A stretch of DNA of 64,000 bases from Litchfieldella rifensis (GCF_042646605.1 NZ_JBHRUG010000031.1:479241-543240), one strand, 5' to 3'; shown: positions 1-9,568, numbered from the stretch's first letter. Program-made: numbers and translations. Notes: a model not told the origin generated them from the letters alone.

Positions 1-789
1 CACGTCCTTTACTCCGCCAACGAATTCCACCACCCCTTGCGCCTTCCAGCGCTCCAGGTCTTCTTGCGTACAGGAATGGGGCAATTCAGAATTAAGCGGC
101 CCAACGGCAATAAAGCGTGCTTGAGGGAAATCGGTAGACACGGCACGCGCCGCTTCACAAAATTCGGCAATGCCCTTCTCTATGAGCAGCCGTCCAATGA
201 ACAGAAAGACCGGCGGCCCTTCTGGTAGCGGCTTGCGAGCAAAGTGTTGCATATCGACGCCGGAGCCATAGGTGCGAACGGATTTCTCCGGGTGACGCAA
301 GATACCGCGGTCGATGAATTCCTGGCGATCATCCGGGTTCTGAAAGAACACCTTGCGGTTGCATGCCAAGCCGGCGAGGTACAGCACCGAGATGATCCGC
401 CGCAGCCGGCGTGTCTTGGCGCTGTCCGTAGTGAATACATGACCCAGTCCGGTAATCATCGAATAGATACGCGGGACACCTGCAGATTTCGCCGCTAGGC
501 TGCCATACACCACCGGCTTGACGGTATAGCCAAACACTACCTTCGGCTTTACCTGCATGATCAGCTTGCGAAGGCTGAGCAGGGTTTGTAGATCATGCAA
601 TGGATTGACGCCGGTGCGTCCCATATTTATAGGGTGAATCTGTATACCAAGATCCTCCACTTCTGTCAGGTAGTCTGCCGTGGGTACGGCAGCAGCAACC
701 AACAAGCCGGCAGCCAGCATATCGCGTATCAGATCGCCACGATTGGCAACCAGTGAACGAGCATTTCCGGCAATAATCAAAACATCCAT
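1..789 (-). CDS. GT4-family glycosyltransferase, C-terminus off the left edge
   Basis: The frame is open from an ATG at 789 to base 1 without a stop, so 263 residues are present and the end of the C-terminal lobe is missing. The N-terminus (MDVLIIAGNARS) is a Rossmann strand. MITGLGHVFTT near residue 112 is the signature of the GT4 group typified by PglA-like enzymes, which add a sugar to undecaprenyl-linked intermediates at the inner face of the cytoplasmic membrane. VFLFIGRLLIEKGI near residue 190 begins the donor-nucleotide domain. The start lies 2 bp after the stop of the upstream membrane protein, so the two are cotranscribed. Genes of this subgroup often precede the initiating sugar-phosphate transferase, which block 1 otherwise lacks here. 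Donor and acceptor sugars cannot be told. Confidence 0.85.
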   Translation of the reverse strand, partial: MDVLIIAGNARSLVANRGDLIRDMLAAGLLVAAAVPTADYLTEVEDLGIQIHPINMGRTGVNPLHDLQTLLSLRKLIMQVKPKVVFGYTVKPVVYGSLAAKSAGVPRIYSMITGLGHVFTTDSAKTRRLRRIISVLYLAGLACNRKVFFQNPDDRQEFIDRGILRHPEKSVRTYGSGVDMQHFARKPLPEGPPVFLFIGRLLIEKGIAEFCEAARAVSTDFPQARFIAVGPLNSELPHSCTQEDLERWKAQGVVEFVGGVKDV

Positions 790-791
790 AT

Positions 792-2030
792 TCAAGATTT
801 TCTAAAACGTATCTTCAAAGAATTGAATGATGAGGCAGCGAGGATAACAAACAGCCCAAGAAACTTGGTTCTATGTCGAATAGCCGTACCTATATTAGTT
901 ACCCCAATAGAAAAGATAAAAACAAGGGCTCCAAATATCAAAAGCAGCGCAATACACTCATCTTTCTTCTTGACGACTGGCCATCCTTTGTAAAGACGCC
1001 AAGCCAGGAAAGAATACATCAGCATTGCAACCATCCCGAGCGCATGGCGTGGACTTCGAATATCCCAAGGAAAAGGCGAAAACATGAAGTAAAATACCCT
1101 CACAGGAATAAGCCAAGGTTGAGTGTAGGGATTCCCCGTGGCGACAAAACCGGGATAGGCTGACCCGCCGAGAGGATCTTTTTCAAACCGTGATTCAATC
1201 AAATCCGCAACACCTTCTTCTTCACTTTCTCCGCCAATCGTAATCCCCTTAGCCAAGGTTATTCCACCACTACCAGCAATGAAGGCCAAAGAAATGAAAA
1301 GCACCGCGACAGAGGAAATAAGTTTGCTGATATTACGGCGATTGGTGACAGCTCCCTTGAAGCTAGAAAGTACCAACCTTGCTGAAAAGTAAGCCAAATA
1401 CAATGCCACACCAACTACAGCTCCAATCCATCCTGGATGGATCATCACAGCCATCGGAAAAAACAGAAAAGCGATACAAATCCAGGCAAAACCTTTTCCA
1501 GAGACCCATTTTAAAAAGAAAAACAAACCCATCAAGAAAACCAGTATGGAAAACTCTTCCCTCAAAGCAATAACGGAATTAAAAGCGGCAAATGGAAATA
1601 AGGCCATGATATAAGCACTTATAATTGCCGGCTTACGGCCCCATAAATCATACGTCATGCTGGCAGCAAGAAAAATCACTATCATACCTGCAAGAAAATT
1701 CAAGCTAGGTAGAACCAAATTGTGAGCGCCAAATGTTTTAAAGAAAATAGCACCTATCGTACTGTAGACATAGGACGCACTATAATTAAACGTGGCAAAA
1801 AGATTCGGCCAGTCTAGTTGTGACCATTCAAAAGCCCGTCTCGTAAATACCAACGCATCTGCATTTCCGCCGGGCGGGCTAAAAATTTCGTTATAATCCA
1901 AAACAATAAGAACAATACGGAAAAAGAAACCCACCATCATTGGCATCATCAGCCAACGGTACCTTACCGCCACGAACAAACAAAAAACGAAGGAAGAAAG
2001 AAGCACAAGGCTCAAGAAAAGAAATGTCAT
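792..2030 (-). CDS. polytopic membrane protein, candidate Wzy polymerase or GT-C enzyme
   Basis: This 412-residue protein has many hydrophobic segments along its whole length and a short hydrophilic loop rich in E, D and S near residues 265-290. The N-terminal part has an acidic stretch after the second segment (GGNADALVFTRRAFEW), in the place where GT-C and PMT-like enzymes carry a catalytic acidic loop. Near the C-terminus the sequence HRTKFLGLFVILAA resembles the last helices of PMT-like and EpsG/Wzy-like proteins. It lies between GT4 genes in an AT-rich operon that has a Wzx flippase but no other polymerase in view. By position it is the best candidate for the repeat-unit polymerase of block 1. 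That role is inference; a lipid-dependent glycosyltransferase is the alternative. Confidence 0.65.
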   Translation of the reverse strand: MTFLFLSLVLLSSFVFCLFVAVRYRWLMMPMMVGFFFRIVLIVLDYNEIFSPPGGNADALVFTRRAFEWSQLDWPNLFATFNYSASYVYSTIGAIFFKTFGAHNLVLPSLNFLAGMIVIFLAASMTYDLWGRKPAIISAYIMALFPFAAFNSVIALREEFSILVFLMGLFFFLKWVSGKGFAWICIAFLFFPMAVMIHPGWIGAVVGVALYLAYFSARLVLSSFKGAVTNRRNISKLISSVAVLFISLAFIAGSGGITLAKGITIGGESEEEGVADLIESRFEKDPLGGSAYPGFVATGNPYTQPWLIPVRVFYFMFSPFPWDIRSPRHALGMVAMLMYSFLAWRLYKGWPVVKKKDECIALLLIFGALVFIFSIGVTNIGTAIRHRTKFLGLFVILAASSFNSLKIRFRKS

Positions 2031-2066
2031 TAATGTAGCACCAGAATGATGGATAGTTGAGGCGAT

Positions 2067-3158
2067 CTAAGTTTTCATAACATTATTATAAAGATCAATA
2101 TGCTTTTTTGCTGACATCTCAATCAAGTAGTCATCAGAATAACGAAGAGCATTGCAAGAAAACATGTTTCTCATGTTTACATCATTAATTATCTTAGAAA
2201 GTGCTGCACAATAATTTTCTGCGTCAAACTCATCGACCACTATACCATTACATACCCTATGTACGATTTCAGAGCACCCACCCACATTAGTAACAATAAC
2301 AGGCAACCCGGTCAGAGTAGCTTCAATTTGCGCAATCGGCAGCCCTTCCCATGAAGAAGACATCACAAAGACATCGGAATCATGCAAGAGATCATGTACA
2401 TTGTTTACATTCCCAAGGAACACCACATTATCTTCAAGACCCAACTCTCTTACCAGGCACTCAAGTTTCTCTCTTTCAGCACCCTCGCCAGCCACATTCA
2501 GCAAGAACCTCCGATCAGCCAGCTTTGATAGTGCGGAAATCAAAAGAGTCAAATTTTTTTGCCGATACAACCCACTGACACTGACCAACCTTACCTTTGC
2601 ATTATTTTCATAAGGAGTGTGTTCATTTGTCTCTTTACGTTTTATTCGATTCAGGGAGACACCGTTATCGATTCTTACCACTGGGCGTCGAGTCAAGTCT
2701 TCAAGGAGGGTTTTACACGCCAAACATATACCAATATATCGAGACACTCGAAAATCCATAAGTTTATAGATATGCTTATTAACTCGAATTTTTATATTAT
2801 GATGCGTGTATACAACATTAAAACTTTTTTTTATGAAAAATGAAAAGAACACTGCATAATACAAGTGACAGTGAATAATATCAGGCAAAAACTTATTTAC
2901 AATATTTCTTAAGAAAAAAATACCTTTCCATGGTTTCTTTCTCGCATCAGCGCCGATAAAATCATAACTAATGCCACTGTTTAATAATTGCTCGAGAAAT
3001 GAACGTTCAAAATTTTCATCTCTCCCGGATTCTTTAGCACGATCTAGAAAAAGTATGAAAACTTGATGCTTTGCTTTCACGAGCTCTATAGAGAGGTCTC
3101 TCACATATATTTCGGCACCGCCTGCCGCTGCCGAAGAAATTATATGTAAAATCCTCAT
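2067..3158 (-). CDS. GT4-family glycosyltransferase
   Basis: The protein has the two-domain GT-B layout. The N-terminal lobe opens with MRILHIISSAAAGGAE, the GGAE glycine loop of GT4 enzymes. The C-terminal lobe has VSGLYRQKNLTLLISAL and the EX7E-type donor site in SSSWEGLPIAQIEATL. The ATG at 3158 is preferred over an upstream GTG at 3167 because an AAGAG box lies 8 bases before it. The neighbouring sulfotransferase-like gene ends 15 bp upstream. Codon use is very AT-rich, like genes 3174-10413 and unlike rmlB and wza. The likely role is one step of block 1 repeat-unit assembly on undecaprenyl diphosphate in the cytoplasm. The sugar specificity is unknown. Confidence 0.9.
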   Translation of the reverse strand: MRILHIISSAAAGGAEIYVRDLSIELVKAKHQVFILFLDRAKESGRDENFERSFLEQLLNSGISYDFIGADARKKPWKGIFFLRNIVNKFLPDIIHCHLYYAVFFSFFIKKSFNVVYTHHNIKIRVNKHIYKLMDFRVSRYIGICLACKTLLEDLTRRPVVRIDNGVSLNRIKRKETNEHTPYENNAKVRLVSVSGLYRQKNLTLLISALSKLADRRFLLNVAGEGAEREKLECLVRELGLEDNVVFLGNVNNVHDLLHDSDVFVMSSSWEGLPIAQIEATLTGLPVIVTNVGGCSEIVHRVCNGIVVDEFDAENYCAALSKIINDVNMRNMFSCNALRYSDDYLIEMSAKKHIDLYNNVMKT

Positions 3159-3173
3159 GGAGAGCACTCTTTT

Positions 3174-3803
3174 CTAAAACTCATAACCGAACAATTCAAC
3201 ATCTTTTTTATATATATATCCAACAGCATTTATCATGTCATCATTGTGATACAGGTCGTGGAAATCAACGTTTGTTAATGTGCTATTTTCAAATCCAACC
3301 TCAATTTCTTTGCCAATTGTTTTTTTTACCTGCACTATATCATCATCAAGGGTTTCAACCTTTCCTAGAAAGTCAATTATCAACTGGTCTCTCACATCAC
3401 AGACGTAAAAATATTGGGGTTGGAACACATAATCGACCTTTTTTAAATTCTGATGAACAAGCCATTCAAACAAAAATTTTTCAAAACTATCAAACTCAGG
3501 TATTTTATACTGCTCCGGTTTATACATCCCCATTGTCTTAGTTCTTCCTGCTTTTGCAAAACGATAAGCTGACAATACTCGATCCCATGGATTTCGCACA
3601 AAAGAAAATACGAATGATCGTTCAAATAAGACTGGAAAGAGCGATTTTATTTCCTCCGCAGTATAATGACCCAGTGTCCGCCCATATATAGCCTTGTTGA
3701 TGCTAGTGCCCGCAGCCTTCGGGATATGAATATAAATACAAGACTCCCGCCTCCAGTACGCATAGCGTCGAAGCAAATTAACCTTGTGCCTAAGAAGCTT
3801 CAT
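3174..3803 (-). CDS. carbohydrate sulfotransferase (Sulfotransfer_2-like)
   Basis: About 209 residues. The 5'-phosphosulfate loop is visible as CIYIHIPKAAGTSINKAIYG near residue 25. The 3'-phosphate motif is RNPWDRVLSAYRF near residue 75, after FVFSF. Both are diagnostic of the PAPS-dependent sulfotransferase family that includes HNK-1 and chondroitin sulfotransferases. The reaction is transfer of sulfate from PAPS to a sugar hydroxyl. The ATG at 3803 overlaps the stop of the GT4 gene by the ATGA arrangement; the longer frame would need a TTG. Its place among glycosyltransferases implies that the block 1 glycan is sulfated. It is one of three sulfotransferase-like genes in this operon. The acceptor sugar cannot be predicted. 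Confidence 0.88.
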   Translation of the reverse strand: MKLLRHKVNLLRRYAYWRRESCIYIHIPKAAGTSINKAIYGRTLGHYTAEEIKSLFPVLFERSFVFSFVRNPWDRVLSAYRFAKAGRTKTMGMYKPEQYKIPEFDSFEKFLFEWLVHQNLKKVDYVFQPQYFYVCDVRDQLIIDFLGKVETLDDDIVQVKKTIGKEIEVGFENSTLTNVDFHDLYHNDDMINAVGYIYKKDVELFGYEF

Positions 3804-4942
3804 GAGGGCCAACTGAGTTTTGACACTGATTCAATATATTTATTTACAACAAATGGAATTGTAAACTGCTTCAGATGTTTTTTTAATTCAATATTTACTG
3901 AAACATCATCATCGCTTGAATGAATTAAAAAGATTCCTTGATGGTAAACTTCAGCAATACTTTCAGCCATGGCTTTATAGTCATCTATTTTTACTAGCTT
4001 ACCAAATCGCCCATCTTTAAGTATTTCTCTAGGTCCACTAGGACAATCGGTTGCTATAATGTAAACTCCGCTTCCCAAGGCTTCTATCAAAGCATTAGGC
4101 AATCCTTCCCATCGAGACGAAAACAAGAAAACATCATAGTCGCTTATTTTCTTCTCAATATTTTTATCAAATCCTTTAAGAAATACCCTGCCTTCCAATC
4201 CCAAGCGTTTTATCTTTAATAAAATCTCATCAAATAACTCTCCATCCCCATAAATATCGAGTGACATATCTACCTTAAGGCTATTAATAGCATAGTATAC
4301 CGACTCCAATAACATATGATGATTTTTTGCCTTGGTTAATCTCCCTATTGTGATGGCGGACAATACGTTTTTTCTTTTTGTTTCATGTGCTTTTTCAATG
4401 AAACATGGAAGGTGCAGATCATCAAATACTGGATTATAAATACATACAACTTTATCAGGCTTTACTCCGAAGTGGGAAATCGCCGCATCTCTTGATTCTA
4501 AAGAATTGCTAATCGTCATAGCAGCACTACGACATGCTACGCCATGAAGTTTGGAAATGGACTTCACAACTATATTTTTTTCTACATTTCGGGACTTCTC
4601 CAGCACATTGGTTCTTATATTCGGTATTCTTAAAAACTTATGTTTGGCAATTTTTTCTGCATAAAAAACCACAATATTTGGCACATCCGCGAATGAAAAA
4701 ATAACATCGGGTTTTGATTTATCAATGATCTCACGCGCTCTTAATATCCTGAGCAGTATGTTCATGTCCTGAATTTTCACTACTTCAACACCTGGATAGA
4801 AATCGTATTCTTGATTTTTTTTCTCTTTCCAATACATATAAACAACTTCATTTCCAAGTTGAGAGATTGCATTGGAAAGCCTGACTGCGACCCGTTCTGC
4901 CCCTCCTCCCCCACAGGAAGAACACACAAAAAGAAATTTCAT
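3800..4942 (-). CDS. GT4-family glycosyltransferase
   Basis: A 380-residue GT-B enzyme. The N-terminus MKFLFVCSSCGGGGAERVAV has the GGAER loop of GT4 enzymes. The C-terminal domain shows AITIGRLTKAKNHHMLLES, VFLKGFDKNIEKKISDYDVF and the donor-site acidic pair in SSRWEGLPNALIEALGSG. The C-terminal 60 residues run past the usual end of the domain without a recognisable motif. It overlaps the next gene upstream (GT2) by ATGA and the sulfotransferase downstream by ATGA, so the three are translationally coupled. The expected role is intracellular extension of a lipid-linked repeat unit. The sugar is unknown. Confidence 0.9.
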   Translation of the reverse strand: MKFLFVCSSCGGGGAERVAVRLSNAISQLGNEVVYMYWKEKKNQEYDFYPGVEVVKIQDMNILLRILRAREIIDKSKPDVIFSFADVPNIVVFYAEKIAKHKFLRIPNIRTNVLEKSRNVEKNIVVKSISKLHGVACRSAAMTISNSLESRDAAISHFGVKPDKVVCIYNPVFDDLHLPCFIEKAHETKRKNVLSAITIGRLTKAKNHHMLLESVYYAINSLKVDMSLDIYGDGELFDEILLKIKRLGLEGRVFLKGFDKNIEKKISDYDVFLFSSRWEGLPNALIEALGSGVYIIATDCPSGPREILKDGRFGKLVKIDDYKAMAESIAEVYHQGIFLIHSSDDDVSVNIELKKHLKQFTIPFVVNKYIESVSKLSWPS

Positions 4943-5880
4943 GAAGCTTTTTTCCTGAAAAATAGCATAAGCCTAATTATTGGCAACGGAGAAAGCAGCT
5001 GAACGATCTTTAGCCAATCATTAATCCCCAAACAACTTATGAAAATTATTCTTAACTGACGAAGGGAGAACTCATGGCTCCTTTTCCTTGCCAAAGCCCA
5101 AGAAATGTTTTTACGGTTGGCTAAACGCTTCAGATCCTCTGCCATACTGCTAGCAGGATTTTTTTTTAAATATCCAATCACTGTATTATAGATAGGATGC
5201 CTTTCACCAACTTTACCTTTCCCGTATATAACACCACTATTATCTATGACATAACAGGAGGTTATTTCTTGAGACACCACTATACTTTTACAGCTTAACA
5301 ACATCCTTAGCCATAAGTCACCATCCCCTCCTCGACAGCACTTACCAGCCGGGAATCCTCCAGTTCTTTCAAAAAGGCTTTTGCTAATGACAACTGAGTT
5401 TGTGTGGAAAACATCTTTCCTTGAATATTGTGCAATAGCATCCTCACTACTTATTACACCTTCTTTTAAATGAACAAATCTTGTCTTTTTCCCTCTTTCA
5501 ATCTTTTCTCTCGAGAAATTAAATGACTCAATGTGAGGATACTTCATTATAAGTTTTTCAGCATGATGCAAATGATTTTTATACCAAAAGTCATCGGCAT
5601 CCAGAAAAGCTATCCATGGATAACGGGCCTTGGAAACCCCAAGATTTCTGGCCGCATACCCCCCAAGACCAGGTTCATGTCTCTTGAAAGTACGTATTTT
5701 ATTATTTTTATATGAATCAATGATTTTTGCGCTTTCGTCCGTCGAACAATCATCAATTAAAATCATTTCATAATTATCATTCTCTTGATTCAAAACTGAT
5801 TCTATAGCTGATTTAACATGTTTCTCTTTATTGAAAACAGGTATTATCACAGAAAACATGATATTATTATGATTGTCCAT
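4939..5880 (-). CDS. GT2-family glycosyltransferase
   Basis: 313 residues. A GT-A fold is clear: FSVIIPVFNKEKHVKSAIES at the N-terminus, LIDDCSTDESAKI for nucleotide binding near residue 40, and WIAFLDADDFWY, the DxD metal site, near residue 90. RGGDGDLWLRMLL in the middle is the usual acceptor-side acidic motif. The C-terminal third is basic and hydrophobic and may be a membrane-associated tail. It is coupled by ATGA to the GT4 gene downstream. A 236-bp AT-rich gap separates it from the flippase gene. It should add one sugar to the block 1 repeat unit, with unknown linkage. Confidence 0.9.
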   Translation of the reverse strand: MDNHNNIMFSVIIPVFNKEKHVKSAIESVLNQENDNYEMILIDDCSTDESAKIIDSYKNNKIRTFKRHEPGLGGYAARNLGVSKARYPWIAFLDADDFWYKNHLHHAEKLIMKYPHIESFNFSREKIERGKKTRFVHLKEGVISSEDAIAQYSRKDVFHTNSVVISKSLFERTGGFPAGKCCRGGDGDLWLRMLLSCKSIVVSQEITSCYVIDNSGVIYGKGKVGERHPIYNTVIGYLKKNPASSMAEDLKRLANRKNISWALARKRSHEFSLRQLRIIFISCLGINDWLKIVQLLSPLPIIRLMLFFRKKAS

Positions 5881-6116
5881 AAATTAAATGCCGACAAGCG
5901 GTTCCAGGCAATAAAGAAACACAAATTTCTATTTCGTCATCGATGATATACTGCCGCCTCGGTGGAAATTTACTCTCCTTTAAGAATTTCCATCGTCATG
6001 GCGTCATTACATTTACTGGTTCGGTTGACAAGCATTTCTTCTTTCAGTCACTCTTCTGATGATAACATCATATCTATACAGCACAGAAAAGAATAACTTC
6101 TAAGCTTTCTATCATT
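5881..6116. other. 236-bp AT-rich spacer without a supported gene
   Basis: This stretch lies between the Wzx-type gene and the GT2 gene. I see no open frame with family features, no hairpin followed by a T run, and no repeat. Spacers of this size are unusual in the otherwise tightly packed block 1 and may mark a recombination junction or a decayed gene. Confidence 0.4.
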
Positions 6117-7616
6117 TTAAACCTTCCGCTTCCTATAAATTTCAAATAAATAATCAATCACATTGGATCTAAGAAGATACGAAATAATCAAATAACCAAA
6201 ACAAAACACCATCCCAAAAACAAGGACGGATATTATGGGTTGAATTTCCAATAACGTATATGAAAACAGTACTGCCCAGCCAAGAGTAAGTGAAATCAAC
6301 AACTGAAGCCTAATATCTTCCCATTGTTCTCTAAAGGAATAGCCAATAAGCTTTTCTGAATAGTATTTATTCGGATAATAAGCAACAACGGACTGGACTA
6401 TCTGAGCCACTAAAACCCCAATTACACCATACTTAAGTCCAGCCCAAAGAAAAATCACTAACAATATCTTTTTGAAAACCTGTAAGCCCAGCAGTATATC
6501 CGATCGCCCCAAAACTCGTAAAATATTTAGATTAATAGAATTTAGAGGGGATAGCACAGAAGCAAGACATAGGAGTTGGAAATAAAGGTGTGCGTCGTAC
6601 CATTTTTCAGAAAGTAGAATCAAAAATATTGGTTCTGCTAATGCTGCAAGCAACGCGACTATTGGAAAGTAGACAAATGATGTGACTTGGATGACTCTGC
6701 GATAGCCTCTTTTCAAACTTTCTATATCATTCTGCTTTCTTGAAAGTGCAGGGTATGTGACTGTCTGGACTGAATAAATAAGCTGACTAATAATCAGCTC
6801 ACGAATTCTATCTGCAAAAAAGTATAGGCCCGCGATATTTGCTGAGAATATTTTTGCAATAACAATGACATATATGTTCTTGAAGATAGTTTCCAATACT
6901 CCTGAGAGAAAAATCTTATAGCCGAATTTATACATTCCAACTAAAGATTTGCGGCTCAACGTGAGCGTTGGCTTCCATCCTTGGACATACCACAGTAATA
7001 CTGTGTGAAGAAAGGACGCCAGTACCATCTGCATCACCAGCGCCCATACCCCCACCCCCAAGTACGCCATAAAAACTGCTACACATCCCGATATTATACT
7101 AGATGGAAGACTGGTTTTGAGTTGAGCCTTAAAATTGAGATCACGACTCAGACTGGCTATTTGGACTACTTGGAAAGCATGGATAATTATTGCAAAAGAT
7201 GCGACACGGATTAAATCCGTCAGTCTAGGCTCTTCATAAAACTCCGCAATTAGAGGTGCTGACAGGTATAAAATAAAATAAGATAAAAGCCCTAACACCA
7301 AGTTAGCATAAAATGCTGTATTGAAATCTGCCTGAGTGATATTTTTTAAACGAATCAAGGCCTGTCGAAAACCGGAATCCATCAACGATTGCCCGAGAGC
7401 CAGGAAGACTGCCATCATTGCTACCAAGCCAAAGTCTTCTGGCGTAAGGAACTTCGCAAGCAGCAGGGTGACAAGAACGCCAACTCCACGCCGTCCAAGC
7501 TGTTCGGTAAAGCTCCAGACAACACCGATTGTTGTCTTGTTAACGAGAGACAAAAGAAAGCCTACCTTTTGTTTATTAAATAGCACCTGATTGCATATAT
7601 GATTCAGATGCTTCAT
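6117..7616 (-). CDS. wzx: Wzx-type lipid-linked oligosaccharide flippase (polysaccharide biosynthesis protein)
   Basis: 499 residues with regular hydrophobic segments over the whole length. The start of the conserved domain, TTIGVVWSFTEQLGRRG followed by LLLAKFLTPEDFGLVAM, is typical of the WzxC/MATE-like export family that moves undecaprenyl-linked repeat units to the periplasm. The first 20 or so residues (MKHLNHICNQVLFNKQ) are not part of the family pattern and have no ribosome site before the ATG. A TTG near codon 22, with an AGGTAGG box upstream, is an alternative start. It is the only Wzx-type flippase in the window. Block 2 instead has an ABC exporter. Its AT-rich composition matches the surrounding glycosyltransferases. 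Confidence 0.88.
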   Translation of the reverse strand: MKHLNHICNQVLFNKQKVGFLLSLVNKTTIGVVWSFTEQLGRRGVGVLVTLLLAKFLTPEDFGLVAMMAVFLALGQSLMDSGFRQALIRLKNITQADFNTAFYANLVLGLLSYFILYLSAPLIAEFYEEPRLTDLIRVASFAIIIHAFQVVQIASLSRDLNFKAQLKTSLPSSIISGCVAVFMAYLGVGVWALVMQMVLASFLHTVLLWYVQGWKPTLTLSRKSLVGMYKFGYKIFLSGVLETIFKNIYVIVIAKIFSANIAGLYFFADRIRELIISQLIYSVQTVTYPALSRKQNDIESLKRGYRRVIQVTSFVYFPIVALLAALAEPIFLILLSEKWYDAHLYFQLLCLASVLSPLNSINLNILRVLGRSDILLGLQVFKKILLVIFLWAGLKYGVIGVLVAQIVQSVVAYYPNKYYSEKLIGYSFREQWEDIRLQLLISLTLGWAVLFSYTLLEIQPIISVLVFGMVFCFGYLIISYLLRSNVIDYLFEIYRKRKV

Positions 7617-7841
7617 TTATGGGTACAGTATGATGCTCACTGTATAATGTTTCTCTGCCTTTTGACACACTTTCGGCGACTACAAAGCATGAATCCGTCA
7701 CATATTTCAGAGGACTGAATAGTGAACTCCCGGCACATAACATCAAAGCGATAACGCCCAGCAGTTTTGCTGTCGTCCGCTCTCCCAGGTTCTCGCAGCA
7801 ATAGTCCCATTATACCGCTGATCTTGAAAGCCCCTATTTGT
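7617..7841. other. 225-bp spacer, less AT-rich than its neighbours
   Basis: This sequence between the flippase and the GT-A gene is richer in G and C than either flank, notably 7735-7810. A short minus-strand frame (7637-7882) crosses it but overlaps the end of the GT-A gene and has no family features. It may be the remnant of an inserted or recombined segment. No terminator was seen. Confidence 0.35.
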
Positions 7842-8669
7842 TTAGCTGTTTGATAATTTATAATCCTTGAATTTATTTTCAATATCTTTATGTGATAGAT
7901 CGTTTGTACAAATTAAAAAACCTAACCAACCGAGAGTCATTGCTTTCAGCCTTATGAAAGCTTTTCTGTAAAAACCACCACCTTGTAAAGCATTAATAGC
8001 TGAAAGATTGTATTTATGAATAATGTCAGAGGTTAAGGAAATCGCACTGGGGAGTGAAAGAACAGGCGTCCTTGACATTTCTAACAACTTACTAAACCAA
8101 AGGTCATCCGTTGTTGGTGCGCAGTTAAGGAAATCACCCATGCTTAAAAGTTCAGCATTAAAAAAACTTCGCCTATAAGCAACTCCTCCACAACCTATAA
8201 TAACAAAATCATCATGAAACTCCATCTTTTCTCTTACAACTGGCCATAATATATATGAAGTATATTTTCCAAAAACATTCCGCCTTTTTCTTCTTACTCT
8301 GGATGATATAACATGATTAGGATACTCCTTACTTGCTTCAGCAATAGCTTTCAGCCACTCTTTGTGATAAATAACGTCATCATCAACAGTGATCACCAGG
8401 TCATTCTCATCAACTTCTAATATGATAGGCAATAGCTTTCTATATGGTCCAGTGTTTTCGACCCAGCGAATATCTAGTATATCACTTAGTTCAGGAAATG
8501 ATTCCACCCATGAAGGAGGCTGACTAAACCCGTCATCTTCTAAATATTTTTCTTTTGAAATCGATAGTATAATTTTATCTGGAGCAATGCTTTGCCTACA
8601 AAGTGATAAAACACTATGCAAGCAAATTTCAGATCTAGAATACGTGGTAGTCAATGAAACGATGATCAT
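7842..8669 (-). CDS. GT-A type glycosyltransferase
   Basis: 275 residues. The N-terminus IIVSLTTTYSRSEICLHSVL and the central LVITVDDDVIYHKEWLKAI show a GT-A fold with a DDD metal site near residue 95. NCAPTTDDLWFSKLLEM near residue 185 supplies the second acidic motif. The family resembles short bacterial glycosyltransferases annotated only as GT2-like or DUF-type enzymes in capsule loci. It starts 8 bp after the sulfotransferase-like gene, so the two are probably coupled. AT-rich, like the rest of this segment. The donor sugar is unknown. Confidence 0.75.
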   Translation of the reverse strand: MIIVSLTTTYSRSEICLHSVLSLCRQSIAPDKIILSISKEKYLEDDGFSQPPSWVESFPELSDILDIRWVENTGPYRKLLPIILEVDENDLVITVDDDVIYHKEWLKAIAEASKEYPNHVISSRVRRKRRNVFGKYTSYILWPVVREKMEFHDDFVIIGCGGVAYRRSFFNAELLSMGDFLNCAPTTDDLWFSKLLEMSRTPVLSLPSAISLTSDIIHKYNLSAINALQGGGFYRKAFIRLKAMTLGWLGFLICTNDLSHKDIENKFKDYKLSNS

Positions 8670-8677
8670 AGATTATT

Positions 8678-9538
8678 TTAAATAACGGAAATAGGGGTTG
8701 AAAAATCATAGCCAAATTTTCCTGCACTATCTCCACATATTTTTATTATAGTTTCATAATTTTTTGTGCCAAAAAATTCAATGAATCTGATCTCATTATT
8801 CCCTTTACGCTGATATTGAATATCCACATCTTGAAATATGTTATACTTCACAGAAAATCCCATATTTTGAGCTAAAATGTCAATTACATGTTTTTTATCA
8901 CGCAAGAAATCTTCATATCGTACGAGACGAAAACTTTCCTTGTTATTCAAGTAAAGTTTTGCCGAAACATCCCACCTGTGTGCTAAAGCCTCAATATAGT
9001 TCCTACTTAACCTTCCATTCCAACTGCTGTTTAAAGCCAACCTCCATATTTTTTTATCTCTAAGGATACTGTAATCATCATAATCAATGGATTCAAGATT
9101 ACCTGGAATCCTTAGCCTATTCAAAACACTTCTTATGGTATCAAGAGGATGTCGCATCACCATTATATATCTGGAATCGGGAAACAGTCTTACTAAGTCA
9201 TCATAGAAGTAAGTTAACCACGGCTCCTTAACTATTGGCTTAGAAAAATCTTTCTTATACTTAACTGCAAAAGATGCAAAGCTTTGACAACCGTAAGATA
9301 TTCTTAAAGGCCAGCTACTATCTTTAACTGAATCTAACAAATCTAAAGTCACTGGCATTTCCGTTGCTTTTGCTAATAATGCAGCTATAGCAGTTGTACC
9401 TGATTTCTGAGTACCCAATACAAACACAGTCTGAAAACTTTCAATTTCTTTAAGACTCTTTATCTCGCGCCTATGGTTATAATTTATCAACTCGCTCTTG
9501 ATGCGCCTTTTCATTTGGAACAATTTCTTCCTCTTCAT
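8678..9538 (-). CDS. sulfotransferase family protein
   Basis: 286 residues. TVFVLGTQKSGTTAIAALLA near residue 34 is a textbook 5'-phosphosulfate-binding loop, and YIMVMRHPLDTIRSVLNRL near residue 120 is the 3'-phosphate motif. AHRWDVSAKLYLNN and LVRYEDFLRD in the second half are also typical of Sulfotransfer_1/3 proteins. The first 20 residues are lysine- and arginine-rich. The reading frame continues open upstream through a four-unit hexamer repeat into the end of the preceding gene but has no ATG, GTG or TTG there, so the ATG at 9538 or the internal ATG at 9514 is the start. The likely reaction is sulfation of a sugar of the block 1 glycan using PAPS. Confidence 0.85.
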   Translation of the reverse strand: MKRKKLFQMKRRIKSELINYNHRREIKSLKEIESFQTVFVLGTQKSGTTAIAALLAKATEMPVTLDLLDSVKDSSWPLRISYGCQSFASFAVKYKKDFSKPIVKEPWLTYFYDDLVRLFPDSRYIMVMRHPLDTIRSVLNRLRIPGNLESIDYDDYSILRDKKIWRLALNSSWNGRLSRNYIEALAHRWDVSAKLYLNNKESFRLVRYEDFLRDKKHVIDILAQNMGFSVKYNIFQDVDIQYQRKGNNEIRFIEFFGTKNYETIIKICGDSAGKFGYDFSTPISVI

Positions 9539-9568
9539 ACGCTTTTCGCAGAGTTGGAGTTTGTCTTT

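Noticed and set aside
7637..7882. 81-codon minus-strand frame
   Set aside because: It overlaps the end of the GT-A gene, has no recognisable family and no ribosome site. Treated as a spacer.
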